Positions 1 through 5,667 of a stretch of 9,415 nt of DNA are shown in pieces. The DNA is from an uncultured Christensenellaceae bacterium (GTDB taxonomy: Bacteria; Bacillota; Clostridia; Christensenellales; UBA3700), in the NCBI GenBank assembly GCA_910588545.1, contig CAJUOU010000010.1, positions 15,568 to 24,982 of the forward strand, in the 5' to 3' direction. The stretch's first letter is position 1, and every line of letters starts with the position of its first letter. Below the pieces are notes generated by a model, which saw only the letters and a list, made by a program, of their open reading frames with translations, was not told where the DNA came from and searched no databases. A program made the translations under genes and the position numbers.

Positions 1-96
1 CGCAAAAGCTCGTTATTCCGTCGCAAGCTCCTTACAAGTCCCGCCTTCGGCACCACCAAATGACCTAAGTAAAAAAACTTAGGTCATATTTTTTTT
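1..96 (+). repeat. Direct repeat copy 1 (tRNA-Leu 3'-end-like plus terminator), cut by window start
   Basis: Bases 1-70 match bases 133-202 with a single mismatch (C56 versus T188), a period of 132. The 3' part reads CAAGTCCCGCCTTCGGCACCA (split as CAAGTCCCGC and CTTCGGCACCA), which resembles the T-loop 3' half, acceptor strand and CCA end of a bacterial tRNA-Leu. The 5' half of a T-stem (a GCGGG-type strand) is missing, so this is not an intact tRNA. It leads directly into a terminator hairpin. The copy begins at or before base 1, so its left boundary and any complete tRNA upstream cannot be seen. It could be a tRNA remnant, an att-type duplication or a small RNA unit. Confidence 0.8.
61..96 (+). 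terminator. Intrinsic terminator of repeat copy 1
   Basis: A perfect 10-bp stem, TGACCTAAGT (61-70) with ACTTAGGTCA (77-86), closes an A6 loop and is followed by TATT and a run of T to base 96. It would end transcription entering from the left edge. Confidence 0.85.
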
Positions 97-227
97 GTGC
101 GAAGACGTGACCGATTGAAATAACGTGACACTCGCAAAAGCTCGTTATTCCGTCGCAAGCTCCTTACAAGTCCCGCCTTCGGCACCATCAAATGACCTAA
201 GTTGAAAACTTAGGTCAAATTTTTTTT
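97..227 (+). repeat. Direct repeat copy 2, full unit with tRNA-Leu 3'-end-like segment
   Basis: Bases 133-202 repeat bases 1-70, and bases 97-132 are probably the 5' part of the unit that lies off the window for copy 1. GTGCGAAG (97-104) can pair with CTTCGGCAC (177-185) with one bulged G, closing the unit like a tRNA acceptor stem. Inside, AATAACG (119-125) pairs with CGTTATT (143-149). The internal sequence does not form recognisable D, anticodon and T arms, so a functional tRNA is unlikely. It may be a small structured RNA ending at the terminator at 193-227, or decayed tRNA DNA. Confidence 0.6.
193..227 (+). terminator. Intrinsic terminator of repeat copy 2
   Basis: TGACCTAAGTT (193-203) pairs with AACTTAGGTCA (207-217) around a 3-nt loop, followed by an eight-T run to 227. 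The stem is the same as in copy 1 plus one extra A-T pair. The loop has diverged while the stem is kept, consistent with selection on terminator function. Confidence 0.85.
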
Positions 228-325
228 AATTATTCCTCATTCACACAGTGCTGTATTTGTTATGATAGCCCTATTATTTTACTTGAGATTAAAAGCCAAT
301 TTATTATCTATTTTGTTGTACTGTA

Positions 326-353
326 ACTATTATGCGGAAAAAATCATATCATA
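326..353 (+). promoter_or_regulatory. Sigma-K-like promoter for the DUF11/Cys-tail operon
   Basis: AC at 326-327, 17 nt, then CATATCATA at 345-353 fits the sigma-K pattern AC-N17-CATAnnnTA. A second overlapping CATAnnnTA (CATATAGTA, 350-358) lacks a matching -35. The AC-N17-CATA spacing is identical to that found before the glycosyltransferase/collagen operon at 7866-7893. Sigma-K drives late mother-cell genes for spore coat and exosporium. The motif is short and the region AT-rich, so chance occurrence is possible. Confidence 0.4.
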
Positions 354-372
354 TAGTAAGATAAAACTAGCT

Positions 373-402
373 TTGACATATAATTAAAACTCTTAGGATA
401 TT
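373..402 (+). promoter_or_regulatory. Possible sigma-A-like promoter (alternative) for the DUF11 operon
   Basis: A perfect TTGACA at 373-378 is followed after 18 nt by GATATT (397-402), a poor -10 with 4 of 6 matches. Transcription from here would start just upstream of the hairpin at 411-453. It competes with the sigma-K-like element as the explanation for expression of the downstream pair. Confidence 0.35.
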
Positions 403-410
403 TAAAATTG

Positions 411-453
411 TTACTACATATTTAGCTCTTGTCGCGGGGGCTTTATGTAGTAA
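411..453 (+). promoter_or_regulatory. Long 5' UTR hairpin before the DUF11 gene
   Basis: TTACTACATA (411-420) pairs perfectly with TATGTAGTAA (444-453). Within the loop, AGCTC (424-428) can pair with GGGCT (438-442) using one G-U. TTTTATTT follows, so the element resembles a weak terminator or attenuator. The SD AGGGGG of the next gene sits only 9 nt downstream, and the upper stem contains a second G-rich run (GGGGGC). I do not recognise a known riboswitch. It could be an mRNA-stabilising 5' hairpin or an attenuator. Confidence 0.5.
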
Positions 454-475
454 TTTTATTTAGGGGGCAAAAATA

Positions 476-1249
476 ATGCTCATACAAAATCAATCGAACA
501 TAACCTACAGTGAAGTAATGCCAAGTGGGGAAAAAACTTTAAGGAATGCGGTAAGTAATCTAGTAACTACTGAGGTACTCTCTTATATGATATCTAAAAT
601 AATCAGTTGTGATAAAACTTTCGTTCAAGAGGGGGAAATTGCTTGTAATACTGTAACGATAACCAACAATTCGGCAACAAAGTTGTTTGATAACATTTTT
701 AAAATTCCGCAACTTAACGGCGCAAGTTTTGTGGAGGGAAGTGTGAAAATAAATGGAATTTCCGTGCCAGATTATGACCCAATAAAAGGATTTACTATCC
801 CTGACTTGAATGCTCACGAAACAGTCATTATTGAATATGAAATAAAAGCAACCAATCCATTGAAAACCGAGCAGGCGGCTCACTTTGCTACACTGAATTA
901 TAATGTACTAGACCCTGTAAGAGGTAATGTAAATTATTCCGAAAAAACGGATACGCTTTTGCTAAAAATTATATCCGATAAAATAAGTTTTGTAAAAAGT
1001 GTAGATAAATATGTTGCTGTAAAAGGCGAAAAACTACATTATACCATAAAAATTACCAATATAGGCAATATTACAAAAACCGATATGGTATTTAAAGACC
1101 CAATCCCTTACGGTACGACTTTTGTTGCAAATAGCGTTAAGGTAAACGGCATAGGTTATTCCGTTTATAATCCTGAAATAGGATTTGCTATCCGTAGCTT
1201 GGCGCCTAATGAATTTATCACGATAGAATTTGATGTGAGGGTAAATTAA
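476..1249 (+). CDS. DUF11 (conserved repeat) domain protein, candidate spore-surface protein
   Basis: The 257-aa product has two DUF11-type beta-sandwich repeats, at about residues 45-125 and 171-257. Each shows the family pattern: K-x-V/F near the start, 'TITNNS' or 'KITNIGN', 'GASFVEGSVKINGI' or 'GTTFVANSVKVNGI', 'GFTIPDLNAHETVIIEYEI' or a close variant. A short strand-rich lead (residues 1-40) and the linker (about 127-168) look like one another. There is no signal peptide, membrane segment or LPXTG motif, so the usual route of surface DUF11 adhesins is unlikely. The start is supported by AGGGGG 8 nt upstream. It is followed after 1 nt by the Cys-rich 68-aa gene, so the two are probably translationally coupled. 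A role in the spore coat or exosporium is inferred from the sigma-K-like promoter, the missing signal peptide and the Cys-rich partner; the family alone does not show it. Confidence 0.85.
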   Translation: MLIQNQSNITYSEVMPSGEKTLRNAVSNLVTTEVLSYMISKIISCDKTFVQEGEIACNTVTITNNSATKLFDNIFKIPQLNGASFVEGSVKINGISVPDYDPIKGFTIPDLNAHETVIIEYEIKATNPLKTEQAAHFATLNYNVLDPVRGNVNYSEKTDTLLLKIISDKISFVKSVDKYVAVKGEKLHYTIKITNIGNITKTDMVFKDPIPYGTTFVANSVKVNGIGYSVYNPEIGFAIRSLAPNEFITIEFDVRVN

Positions 1250-1250
1250 A

Positions 1251-1457
1251 ATGAAAACAATAACAAATATCGCAAGCTTAACACAACTTTCGGGAACTTC
1301 GCGAGTTATAACTTACAGCAATGAAGTTCAAACGCTAATCAAAACACCGAACACAAACAGCAGAGGAGTTTATTATGTAATCATTTGTGATTGCCCTTGT
1401 TGTAGCTGTAATTGTTGCAACTGCTGTTATTGTAATAATTGTTGTAAATATTATTAA
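1251..1457 (+). CDS. Small protein with DUF11-linker-like head and cysteine-cluster tail
   Basis: This 68-aa product starts 1 nt after the stop of the DUF11 gene, with GAGGG (1237-1241) inside that gene as SD. Residues 1-33 (TNIASLTQ, VITYSNEVQTLI) resemble the lead and linker segments of the upstream protein (QSNITY, NAVSNLVTTEV). The tail packs 12 Cys into about 20 residues, with Asn, Ser, Asp, Tyr and one Pro between them, and ends in KYY. There is no signal peptide. Cys-rich proteins of this kind are typical of spore coats and exosporia, where disulfides crosslink the layer; metal binding is an alternative. I do not recognise a named family. The Cys-coding stretch, shifted by one base, also encodes a purely hydrophobic peptide, so which frame is under selection deserves a check. 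The SD, the coupling and the N-terminal similarity favour this frame. Confidence 0.65.
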   Translation: MKTITNIASLTQLSGTSRVITYSNEVQTLIKTPNTNSRGVYYVIICDCPCCSCNCCNCCYCNNCCKYY

Positions 1458-1473
1458 ATGGTTGTTATATTAA
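1375..1473 (+). other. Start-stop codon pair and hydrophobic alternative frame overlapping the Cys-rich tail
   Basis: GAGGAG (1363-1368) lies 6 nt before ATG at 1375, which is followed at once by TAA. The same frame then stays open from 1381 to the stop at 1471-1473 and encodes about 30 residues almost all V, I, A, L or T, ending near NIIKWLLY. It looks like one membrane helix. If the TAA were a sense codon this would be a typical small membrane peptide. Runs of TGT/TGC give Val and Ala codons when shifted by one, so the hydrophobic reading may be a by-product of the Cys-rich frame. Not called as a gene. Confidence 0.2.
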
Positions 1474-1519
1474 AACGCGTTTCTTGATTTTGTTGTACGA
1501 AATAAAGCTTTGAAAACAA

Positions 1520-1553
1520 ATAAAGCCTGACTGTTTTTGCAGTCGGGCTTTAT
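1520..1553 (+). terminator. Intrinsic terminator of the DUF11/Cys-tail operon
   Basis: AAAGCCTGACTG (1522-1533) pairs with CAGTCGGGCTTT (1540-1551) with one G-U, and one or two A-T pairs extend the base. The loop is TTTTTG. The 3' tail is only moderately T-rich (ATAAATT), but the stem is long and well placed after the operon. Confidence 0.75.
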
Positions 1554-1605
1554 AAATTATAATTATATGTGAAAACTTATGTAACAATTCATAAAAATTT
1601 GATTA

Positions 1606-1634
1606 TTGACTTTTATTTGAATTTAGGATAAAAT
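1606..1634 (+). promoter_or_regulatory. Sigma-A promoter for the GH123-like gene
   Basis: TTGACT (1606-1611), a 17-nt spacer and TAAAAT (1629-1634) give 5 of 6 matches in both boxes. Transcription would start near 1641, leaving an AT-rich leader of about 70 nt with a weak hairpin (AAGTAAA near 1650 with TTTACTT near 1683). The SD AAAAGGA ends 6 nt before the ATG at 1709. Confidence 0.75.
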
Positions 1635-1708
1635 ATTGATAAAGATAGCAAAGTAAATTAAATATAAATTGAATATTTTTACTTAATTTTAAACAAAAAG
1701 GACATTTT

Positions 1709-3550
1709 ATGAGCGAAATTTTAAAGAACAATGAAAATGACGATATTGTCAATACCAAAATAGAAGATTTTGTAGCTGTATTTGTTAACAGTTTTGAGCA
1801 ATATCAACAAAAGGACTACAATAAAATATTATTAAATAACAATGGGAACAGCATAAAACTTTGGGCATGGAACAACGATAAAGCCATAGCCGAATTTGCC
1901 ATTTTAACCGCAGATAAAGTAGCTCATAACGTTACATTGACAGCTTCCGATTTAATTGGAGAAAAAGAAAATATCCAAAATAAAAATGTCAGTTTGTCTT
2001 TCATAAAGGAAGTAAAAGCATATACAGGTCATGCAGGTTGGTATGCACAAAATCCAAAACAGTGTATGCCTCGCGGGGAAAGGGAAAGCTATCCCGAAGT
2101 TATTTATTCCGACAACCCGATTTCTATTGATAAGAACACAGTTCAATTAGTATGGGTGCAAATAAATGTACCAAAGAATATCGCTGCCGGTATATACCGC
2201 GGAACTGTTATAATATCGGCAGATAATATTAACAATAAAACAGAGCTTAATTTTGAGCTAGAAGTTTTAAATATAACTATGCCGGAGCCTGACAAATATT
2301 TGTTTGATGTTGAATATTGGAGTCATCCGTATAATGTGGCATATTATTACGATGTCGAGCCTTTTTCGGACAAACATTTGCAAATTTTAGAGCAACACAT
2401 GAGCTTGTATAAAAGCTTGGGTGGACATGCGATTACGGCAAGTATTGTAGAAGAGGCGTGGGGCGGTCAAACTTATGGCGGAAATAATTCTATCCATTAT
2501 CCGTCTATGATAAAATGGATAAAATCGAATAGCGGCGAATGGAAATTCGATTTTACTCAGTTTGACAAATGGGTGCAGTTGAATAAGCAAATAGGCATAG
2601 CGGATAAAATCATTTGTTATAGTATGATGCCGTGGAAAAATACTGTGCGTTACTATAATGAATCAACTAAAAAATTGAAAAAAATAAAAATTAATCCTGC
2701 TAGCAAAGTTAAGTATTGTAAAGTTTGGGCACCTTTCCTAAAAGCATTTATCGAACATATAGACGATAAAGGTTGGTTTGATACAATTTATATGGGATTT
2801 GACGAGCGTCGAAATATGGAAACAGCACTTGATTTGATAGCATCTGTAAAAAATAAAGACGGAAAGACCCTAAAAATATCTGCGTCATTCAACGATTTTA
2901 AACACAATGCGGCTATATTTAACAGATTGCATTACGCTTCTGTCGGCTTGCAACAGATTAGAAATAATTTATCGGATTTTAAGGAGCAAGTCAAATTAAG
3001 AAGAACTAATAATCAAGAAACTACAATGTATACAGCTACAGAGCATGTGCCTAATAGCTTTACAAAATCTATACCTGTAGAGAGCTATTGGACGATTATG
3101 TTTGCAGGTGCACTAGATACAACAGGTTTTTTGAGGTGGGCGTATGATGCGTGGGTAAAAAAACCGTTAGAGGAGTCAACACATTGGTCTTTCCCTGCAG
3201 GCGATTGTTTTCTTGTTTATCCATCGGCTAAAGATGACATAAATAAGGAAAGCAAATTATCTGTCCGTTTGGCAAAACTTGATGAGGGAGTCAGGGATGT
3301 TAACAAATTATACCTATTGCGAAATATGGATAATGCAGTATCGGATAAAATTGAAAAATTGTTTTCCCAAATAAAAGGGGATAAGGAGAACAGTTATGAG
3401 TTTTACACTATTGCAAAAACGAATTTTTGGGGACGTACCGCAAAATGGTTAACTGAAAAGGGCAAAAATCAAATGATTGAGGATATGGAAAAAGTTAAAC
3501 AGTCAATTTATGAAATATCCAAAATTTACTGCGAAAACTTAAATAAATAA
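1709..3550 (+). CDS. DUF4091 / glycoside hydrolase family 123-like protein, no signal peptide
   Basis: The 613-aa product has an N-terminal beta-rich region (about 40-190; 'VQINVPKNIAAGIYRGTVIIS' is typical of the sandwich preceding this catalytic domain). A TIM-barrel-like DUF4091 domain follows at about 195-540. The barrel shows WSHPYNVAYYY, the acidic pair D365-E366 in YMGFDER at the position of the GH123 catalytic Asp-Glu, GFLRWAYDAW (473-482), PAGDCFLVYP (496-505) and a family-typical end, RLAKLDEGVRD. GH123 enzymes are beta-N-acetylgalactosaminidases using substrate-assisted catalysis; many DUF4091 proteins are uncharacterised, so the substrate is not certain here. It has no signal peptide or anchor, unlike many secreted GH123 proteins, which suggests action on internalised sugars or in the mother cell. 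It is alone between its own promoter and terminator, with no transporter or sugar genes in view. Confidence 0.8.
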   Translation: MSEILKNNENDDIVNTKIEDFVAVFVNSFEQYQQKDYNKILLNNNGNSIKLWAWNNDKAIAEFAILTADKVAHNVTLTASDLIGEKENIQNKNVSLSFIKEVKAYTGHAGWYAQNPKQCMPRGERESYPEVIYSDNPISIDKNTVQLVWVQINVPKNIAAGIYRGTVIISADNINNKTELNFELEVLNITMPEPDKYLFDVEYWSHPYNVAYYYDVEPFSDKHLQILEQHMSLYKSLGGHAITASIVEEAWGGQTYGGNNSIHYPSMIKWIKSNSGEWKFDFTQFDKWVQLNKQIGIADKIICYSMMPWKNTVRYYNESTKKLKKIKINPASKVKYCKVWAPFLKAFIEHIDDKGWFDTIYMGFDERRNMETALDLIASVKNKDGKTLKISASFNDFKHNAAIFNRLHYASVGLQQIRNNLSDFKEQVKLRRTNNQETTMYTATEHVPNSFTKSIPVESYWTIMFAGALDTTGFLRWAYDAWVKKPLEESTHWSFPAGDCFLVYPSAKDDINKESKLSVRLAKLDEGVRDVNKLYLLRNMDNAVSDKIEKLFSQIKGDKENSYEFYTIAKTNFWGRTAKWLTEKGKNQMIEDMEKVKQSIYEISKIYCENLNK

Positions 3551-3560
3551 TAAAATAGCA

Positions 3561-3601
3561 AAAAAATAAAAGGTAATGATTAAATTACCTTTTTATTTTT
3601 T
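3561..3601. terminator. Bidirectional intrinsic terminator
   Basis: AGGTAAT (3571-3577) pairs with ATTACCT (3584-3590) around GATTAA, and the stem extends outward through A-rich and T-rich flanks to about 3561 and 3600. T runs follow on both strands. It can end the GH123-like transcript (plus) and the ATPase-ung-membrane protein operon (minus). Confidence 0.85.
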
Positions 3602-3625
3602 TAATAATTTGCAAATAATTATATG

Positions 3626-4072
3626 TTAGTTGGAATTTTTAGGGGTGTTTTTTACTGATATTAAAATATGAGTTACGGCAAATATTATCGCAAAAATTAT
3701 AAGTGGTATGCTAGCAGTAATTACGCCCGAAAAAATGAATACAAGTGACGGAAGTATGGAGAGTAATAACGATTTTAACATTCCATCTCTATTCCAAAGT
3801 ATTATCCAAATTATGCAATATGCAGTTACTAGTGCAGAGTTTACGGCAATATAAACGATATTTGCGTAGTTAAAATAAAAACCAAACCATGTATATGGGA
3901 TATTAAAAATCATAAAAGCCATACAAGCATATCTTCCGATTTGTTCAAATATCTCGGCGATTTTGTTTGTATAGTTGTTTGGAGCCGAATTTTTATTTTT
4001 TATCGAATAAACAATGTTTGGCAACATTATCAAAACAATAAATATAAGTCCATAATAATTAAACCAACTCAT
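3626..4072 (-). CDS. Predicted five-helix membrane protein, unknown function
   Basis: The 148-aa product has hydrophobic segments at about 6-23, 47-66, 70-93, 99-117 and 120-140. Between the first two lies a polar loop (25-46) rich in Asn and Lys with IAEIFEQIGRYAC, the most motif-like part. Aromatic residues are concentrated in NIPYTWFGFYFNYAN. It has no recognisable catalytic or transport motif; I know similar uncharacterised proteins in Clostridia but no function. The start is supported by GAGG about 8 nt upstream. It is the last gene of the minus-strand operon, 50 nt after ung, and ends at the shared bidirectional terminator. The linkage to ung is probably positional only. Confidence 0.75.
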   Translation of the reverse strand: MSWFNYYGLIFIVLIMLPNIVYSIKNKNSAPNNYTNKIAEIFEQIGRYACMAFMIFNIPYTWFGFYFNYANIVYIAVNSALVTAYCIIWIILWNRDGMLKSLLLSILPSLVFIFSGVITASIPLIIFAIIFAVTHILISVKNTPKNSN

Positions 4073-4122
4073 TATATTTACCTCATAATTTGTAGTTTAT
4101 TTTAATGATGTTAATGATAAAT

Positions 4123-4794
4123 TTACTTATTTAAATCCCAATCAATAGGTTTTTTACCATGAGTTACAAGATAGTCATTTGCTTTTGAAAAGTGTTTGCA
4201 ACCAAAAAAGCCATTGAACGCTGAAAGAGGAGAAGGGTGTGCACATTGCAATATAAGGTGCTTGCTTTGGTCAATTAGTGGGACTTTACTCCTAGCGTTG
4301 CCACCCCATAAAATGAAGACTACATTTTCCGTATTGTCAGAAATAAGTTTTATTACACTGTCGGTAAACCACGCCCAACCACATTTTGAGTGGGAATTTG
4401 CCAAATGTTCTTTTACGGTAAGGGTAGTGTTTAGCAAAAGCACACCCTCATTTGCCCACTTGGTAAGATTACCGCAGTTTGGTTCTTTAATGCCTAAATC
4501 GCTTTCAATTTCCTTATAAATATTTACAAGAGACGGTGGTAATTTTACTCCTTCTTTTACTGAAAAACAAAGCCCATGTGCTTGTCCCGGTTCGTGATAT
4601 GGGTCTTGCCCTAAGATTACTACTTTTAAATTTTCAACGGGAGTATATCTAAAACAGTTGTAAATATCGTACATGTTCGGATATACCGTTCCGTGAGTGT
4701 ATTCGTATTTTAAAAATTCGCGAATTTTTGTGTATTTGTCATCTGAAAATAAATTTTCCAAAAGTTCATCCCAACCGCCGCCTAGAGCTTTCAT
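4123..4794 (-). CDS. ung: Uracil-DNA glycosylase, family 1
   Basis: This enzyme removes uracil from DNA by cleaving the N-glycosidic bond, the first step of base excision repair. The 223-aa length is normal for family 1. All signature elements are present: the water-activating motif GQDPYH at 62-67 with catalytic D64, the uracil-pocket motif VLLLNTTLTV (118-127), and the C-terminal motif HPSPLSAFNGFFG (186-198) whose H186 corresponds to the catalytic His and whose following residues form the minor-groove loop. The start has a strong SD (AAAGGAG, 8 nt upstream). It is the middle gene of an apparent operon, 39 nt after the ATPase gene. Nothing suggests truncation. Confidence 0.97.
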   Translation of the reverse strand: MKALGGGWDELLENLFSDDKYTKIREFLKYEYTHGTVYPNMYDIYNCFRYTPVENLKVVILGQDPYHEPGQAHGLCFSVKEGVKLPPSLVNIYKEIESDLGIKEPNCGNLTKWANEGVLLLNTTLTVKEHLANSHSKCGWAWFTDSVIKLISDNTENVVFILWGGNARSKVPLIDQSKHLILQCAHPSPLSAFNGFFGCKHFSKANDYLVTHGKKPIDWDLNK

Positions 4795-4833
4795 ATTGTT
4801 TTCTCCTTTAGTTTTATCATATTAAAGCATTTT

Positions 4834-5532
4834 TCAATCGAATAAAAGATGCTGCATTTTTTCGTGTCTGTCTAAAAACATTTTGTAAGTTTGGTAAATT
4901 TCCGTATCTTCGTATGCTATAATTTTAAAATTATCGTCCAAATTCATAATTTCGCCGTCTCGGTAGGATAGTAGAATAGGAGAGTGAGTAACAATAATAA
5001 ATTGTGCTCCGTGTTTTGCTAATTGGTCGATAATACATAGCAATTTAATTTGATTGTTTGGCGAAAGAGCTGATTCCGGCTCATCTAATAAATAAAGTCC
5101 TTGTGGCGAAAAAGTCTCAAAAATCGATAAAAATTCTTCCCCATGAGAGTGTATGTGCATACTTTCGGAATCTTCTATTTGCTCATAAGCGTTTGCCAAA
5201 GTATAAAAAGATTCCGCCCTTAAAAAATATTTCCATTTAGGTAGTATAGCAGATTTATATATAGTCAAATAGTTATGCAATTCGGAAGTTGAATTAAAGC
5301 TTTCAAAATTTAAATAAGCTGAGCCACCTTCGGGTGAAAGTTTTAAACAAACAGCAAGGGCCTCGATAATTGTGGATTTGCCGCTGCCGTTTTCGCCAAC
5401 TAGAAAAGTCACATTTTTGTTAAATATAACTTCGTTTAAATTTTTTATAATAGGAATGTTAAAAGGATAAACATTAAAATTATTTACCATATCTCTTTTT
5501 AATTTTATGCCTTTTACAAATAATGAATTCAT
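4834..5532 (-). CDS. AAA/ABC-type ATPase (COG3910-like predicted ATPase)
   Basis: The 232-aa product is a single soluble ATP-binding domain of the ABC/SMC-like class. Visible motifs are Walker A GENGSGKST (46-54), a signature-like SHGEEFLSIF (129-138) in place of LSGGQ, Walker B LYLLDEPESALSP (146-158) with catalytic E151, and the H-loop VTHSPIL with H183. It has no transmembrane partner or permease nearby, no long coiled coil and no fused nuclease domain, so it is unlikely to be a transporter subunit, an Rad50-like or an OLD-family protein. The function of this family is not established. It is the first gene of an operon with ung, and SD GGAG sits 4 nt before the ATG. DNA-linked ATPase activity would suit ung as a neighbour, but that is only a guess. 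Confidence 0.85.
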   Translation of the reverse strand: MNSLFVKGIKLKRDMVNNFNVYPFNIPIIKNLNEVIFNKNVTFLVGENGSGKSTIIEALAVCLKLSPEGGSAYLNFESFNSTSELHNYLTIYKSAILPKWKYFLRAESFYTLANAYEQIEDSESMHIHSHGEEFLSIFETFSPQGLYLLDEPESALSPNNQIKLLCIIDQLAKHGAQFIIVTHSPILLSYRDGEIMNLDDNFKIIAYEDTEIYQTYKMFLDRHEKMQHLLFD

Positions 5533-5563
5533 AAAACTCCAACTGTAAATTTACTTTTTATTT

Positions 5564-5592
5564 ATTTTATCATAAATTTTAAAATTTTACAA
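5564..5592 (-). promoter_or_regulatory. Sigma-A-like promoter for the ATPase-ung operon
   Basis: On the minus strand TTGTAA (complement of 5587-5592), 17 nt and TAAAAT (complement of 5564-5569) give 4 of 6 and 5 of 6 matches at ideal spacing. The start would fall about 20-25 nt before the ATG at 5532. Confidence 0.65.
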
Positions 5593-5611
5593 GGTATTAT
5601 AAATTAATAAC

Positions 5612-5638
5612 AAAAAAAGTCGGATAGAATCCGACTTT
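5612..5638 (-). terminator. Intrinsic terminator of the NifU-like/GGGtGRT operon
   Basis: On the minus strand AAAGTCGGAT (5638-5629) pairs with ATCCGACTTT (5625-5616) around a 3-nt loop and runs into T7. It lies 29 nt after the GGGtGRT stop codon and separates this operon from the ATPase promoter. Confidence 0.9.
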
Positions 5639-5667
5639 GATTTGCTTAATATCAATTTTTATTTTGA

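Noticed and set aside
1..58. An intact tRNA gene ending in CCA
   Set aside because: Only the 3' strand of T-loop and acceptor is tRNA-like; no matching T-stem 5' strand, anticodon arm or D arm can be drawn in either copy.
1..227. CRISPR array or insertion sequence as an explanation of the direct repeats
   Set aside because: Only two copies, unit too long for CRISPR, no spacers, no transposase and no terminal inverted repeats or target duplication visible.
262..387. A 41-codon open frame on the plus strand starting at ATG 262
   Set aside because: No SD precedes it, its composition is what AT-rich intergenic DNA gives, and it overlaps both candidate promoters of the DUF11 operon.
411..453. 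Known riboswitch in the DUF11 leader
   Set aside because: The single long hairpin lacks the conserved cores I know for the c-di-GMP, SAM, TPP, glycine or T-box classes.
4196..4519. A 107-codon plus-strand open frame inside ung
   Set aside because: Antisense to conserved catalytic motifs of ung and without a ribosome binding site.
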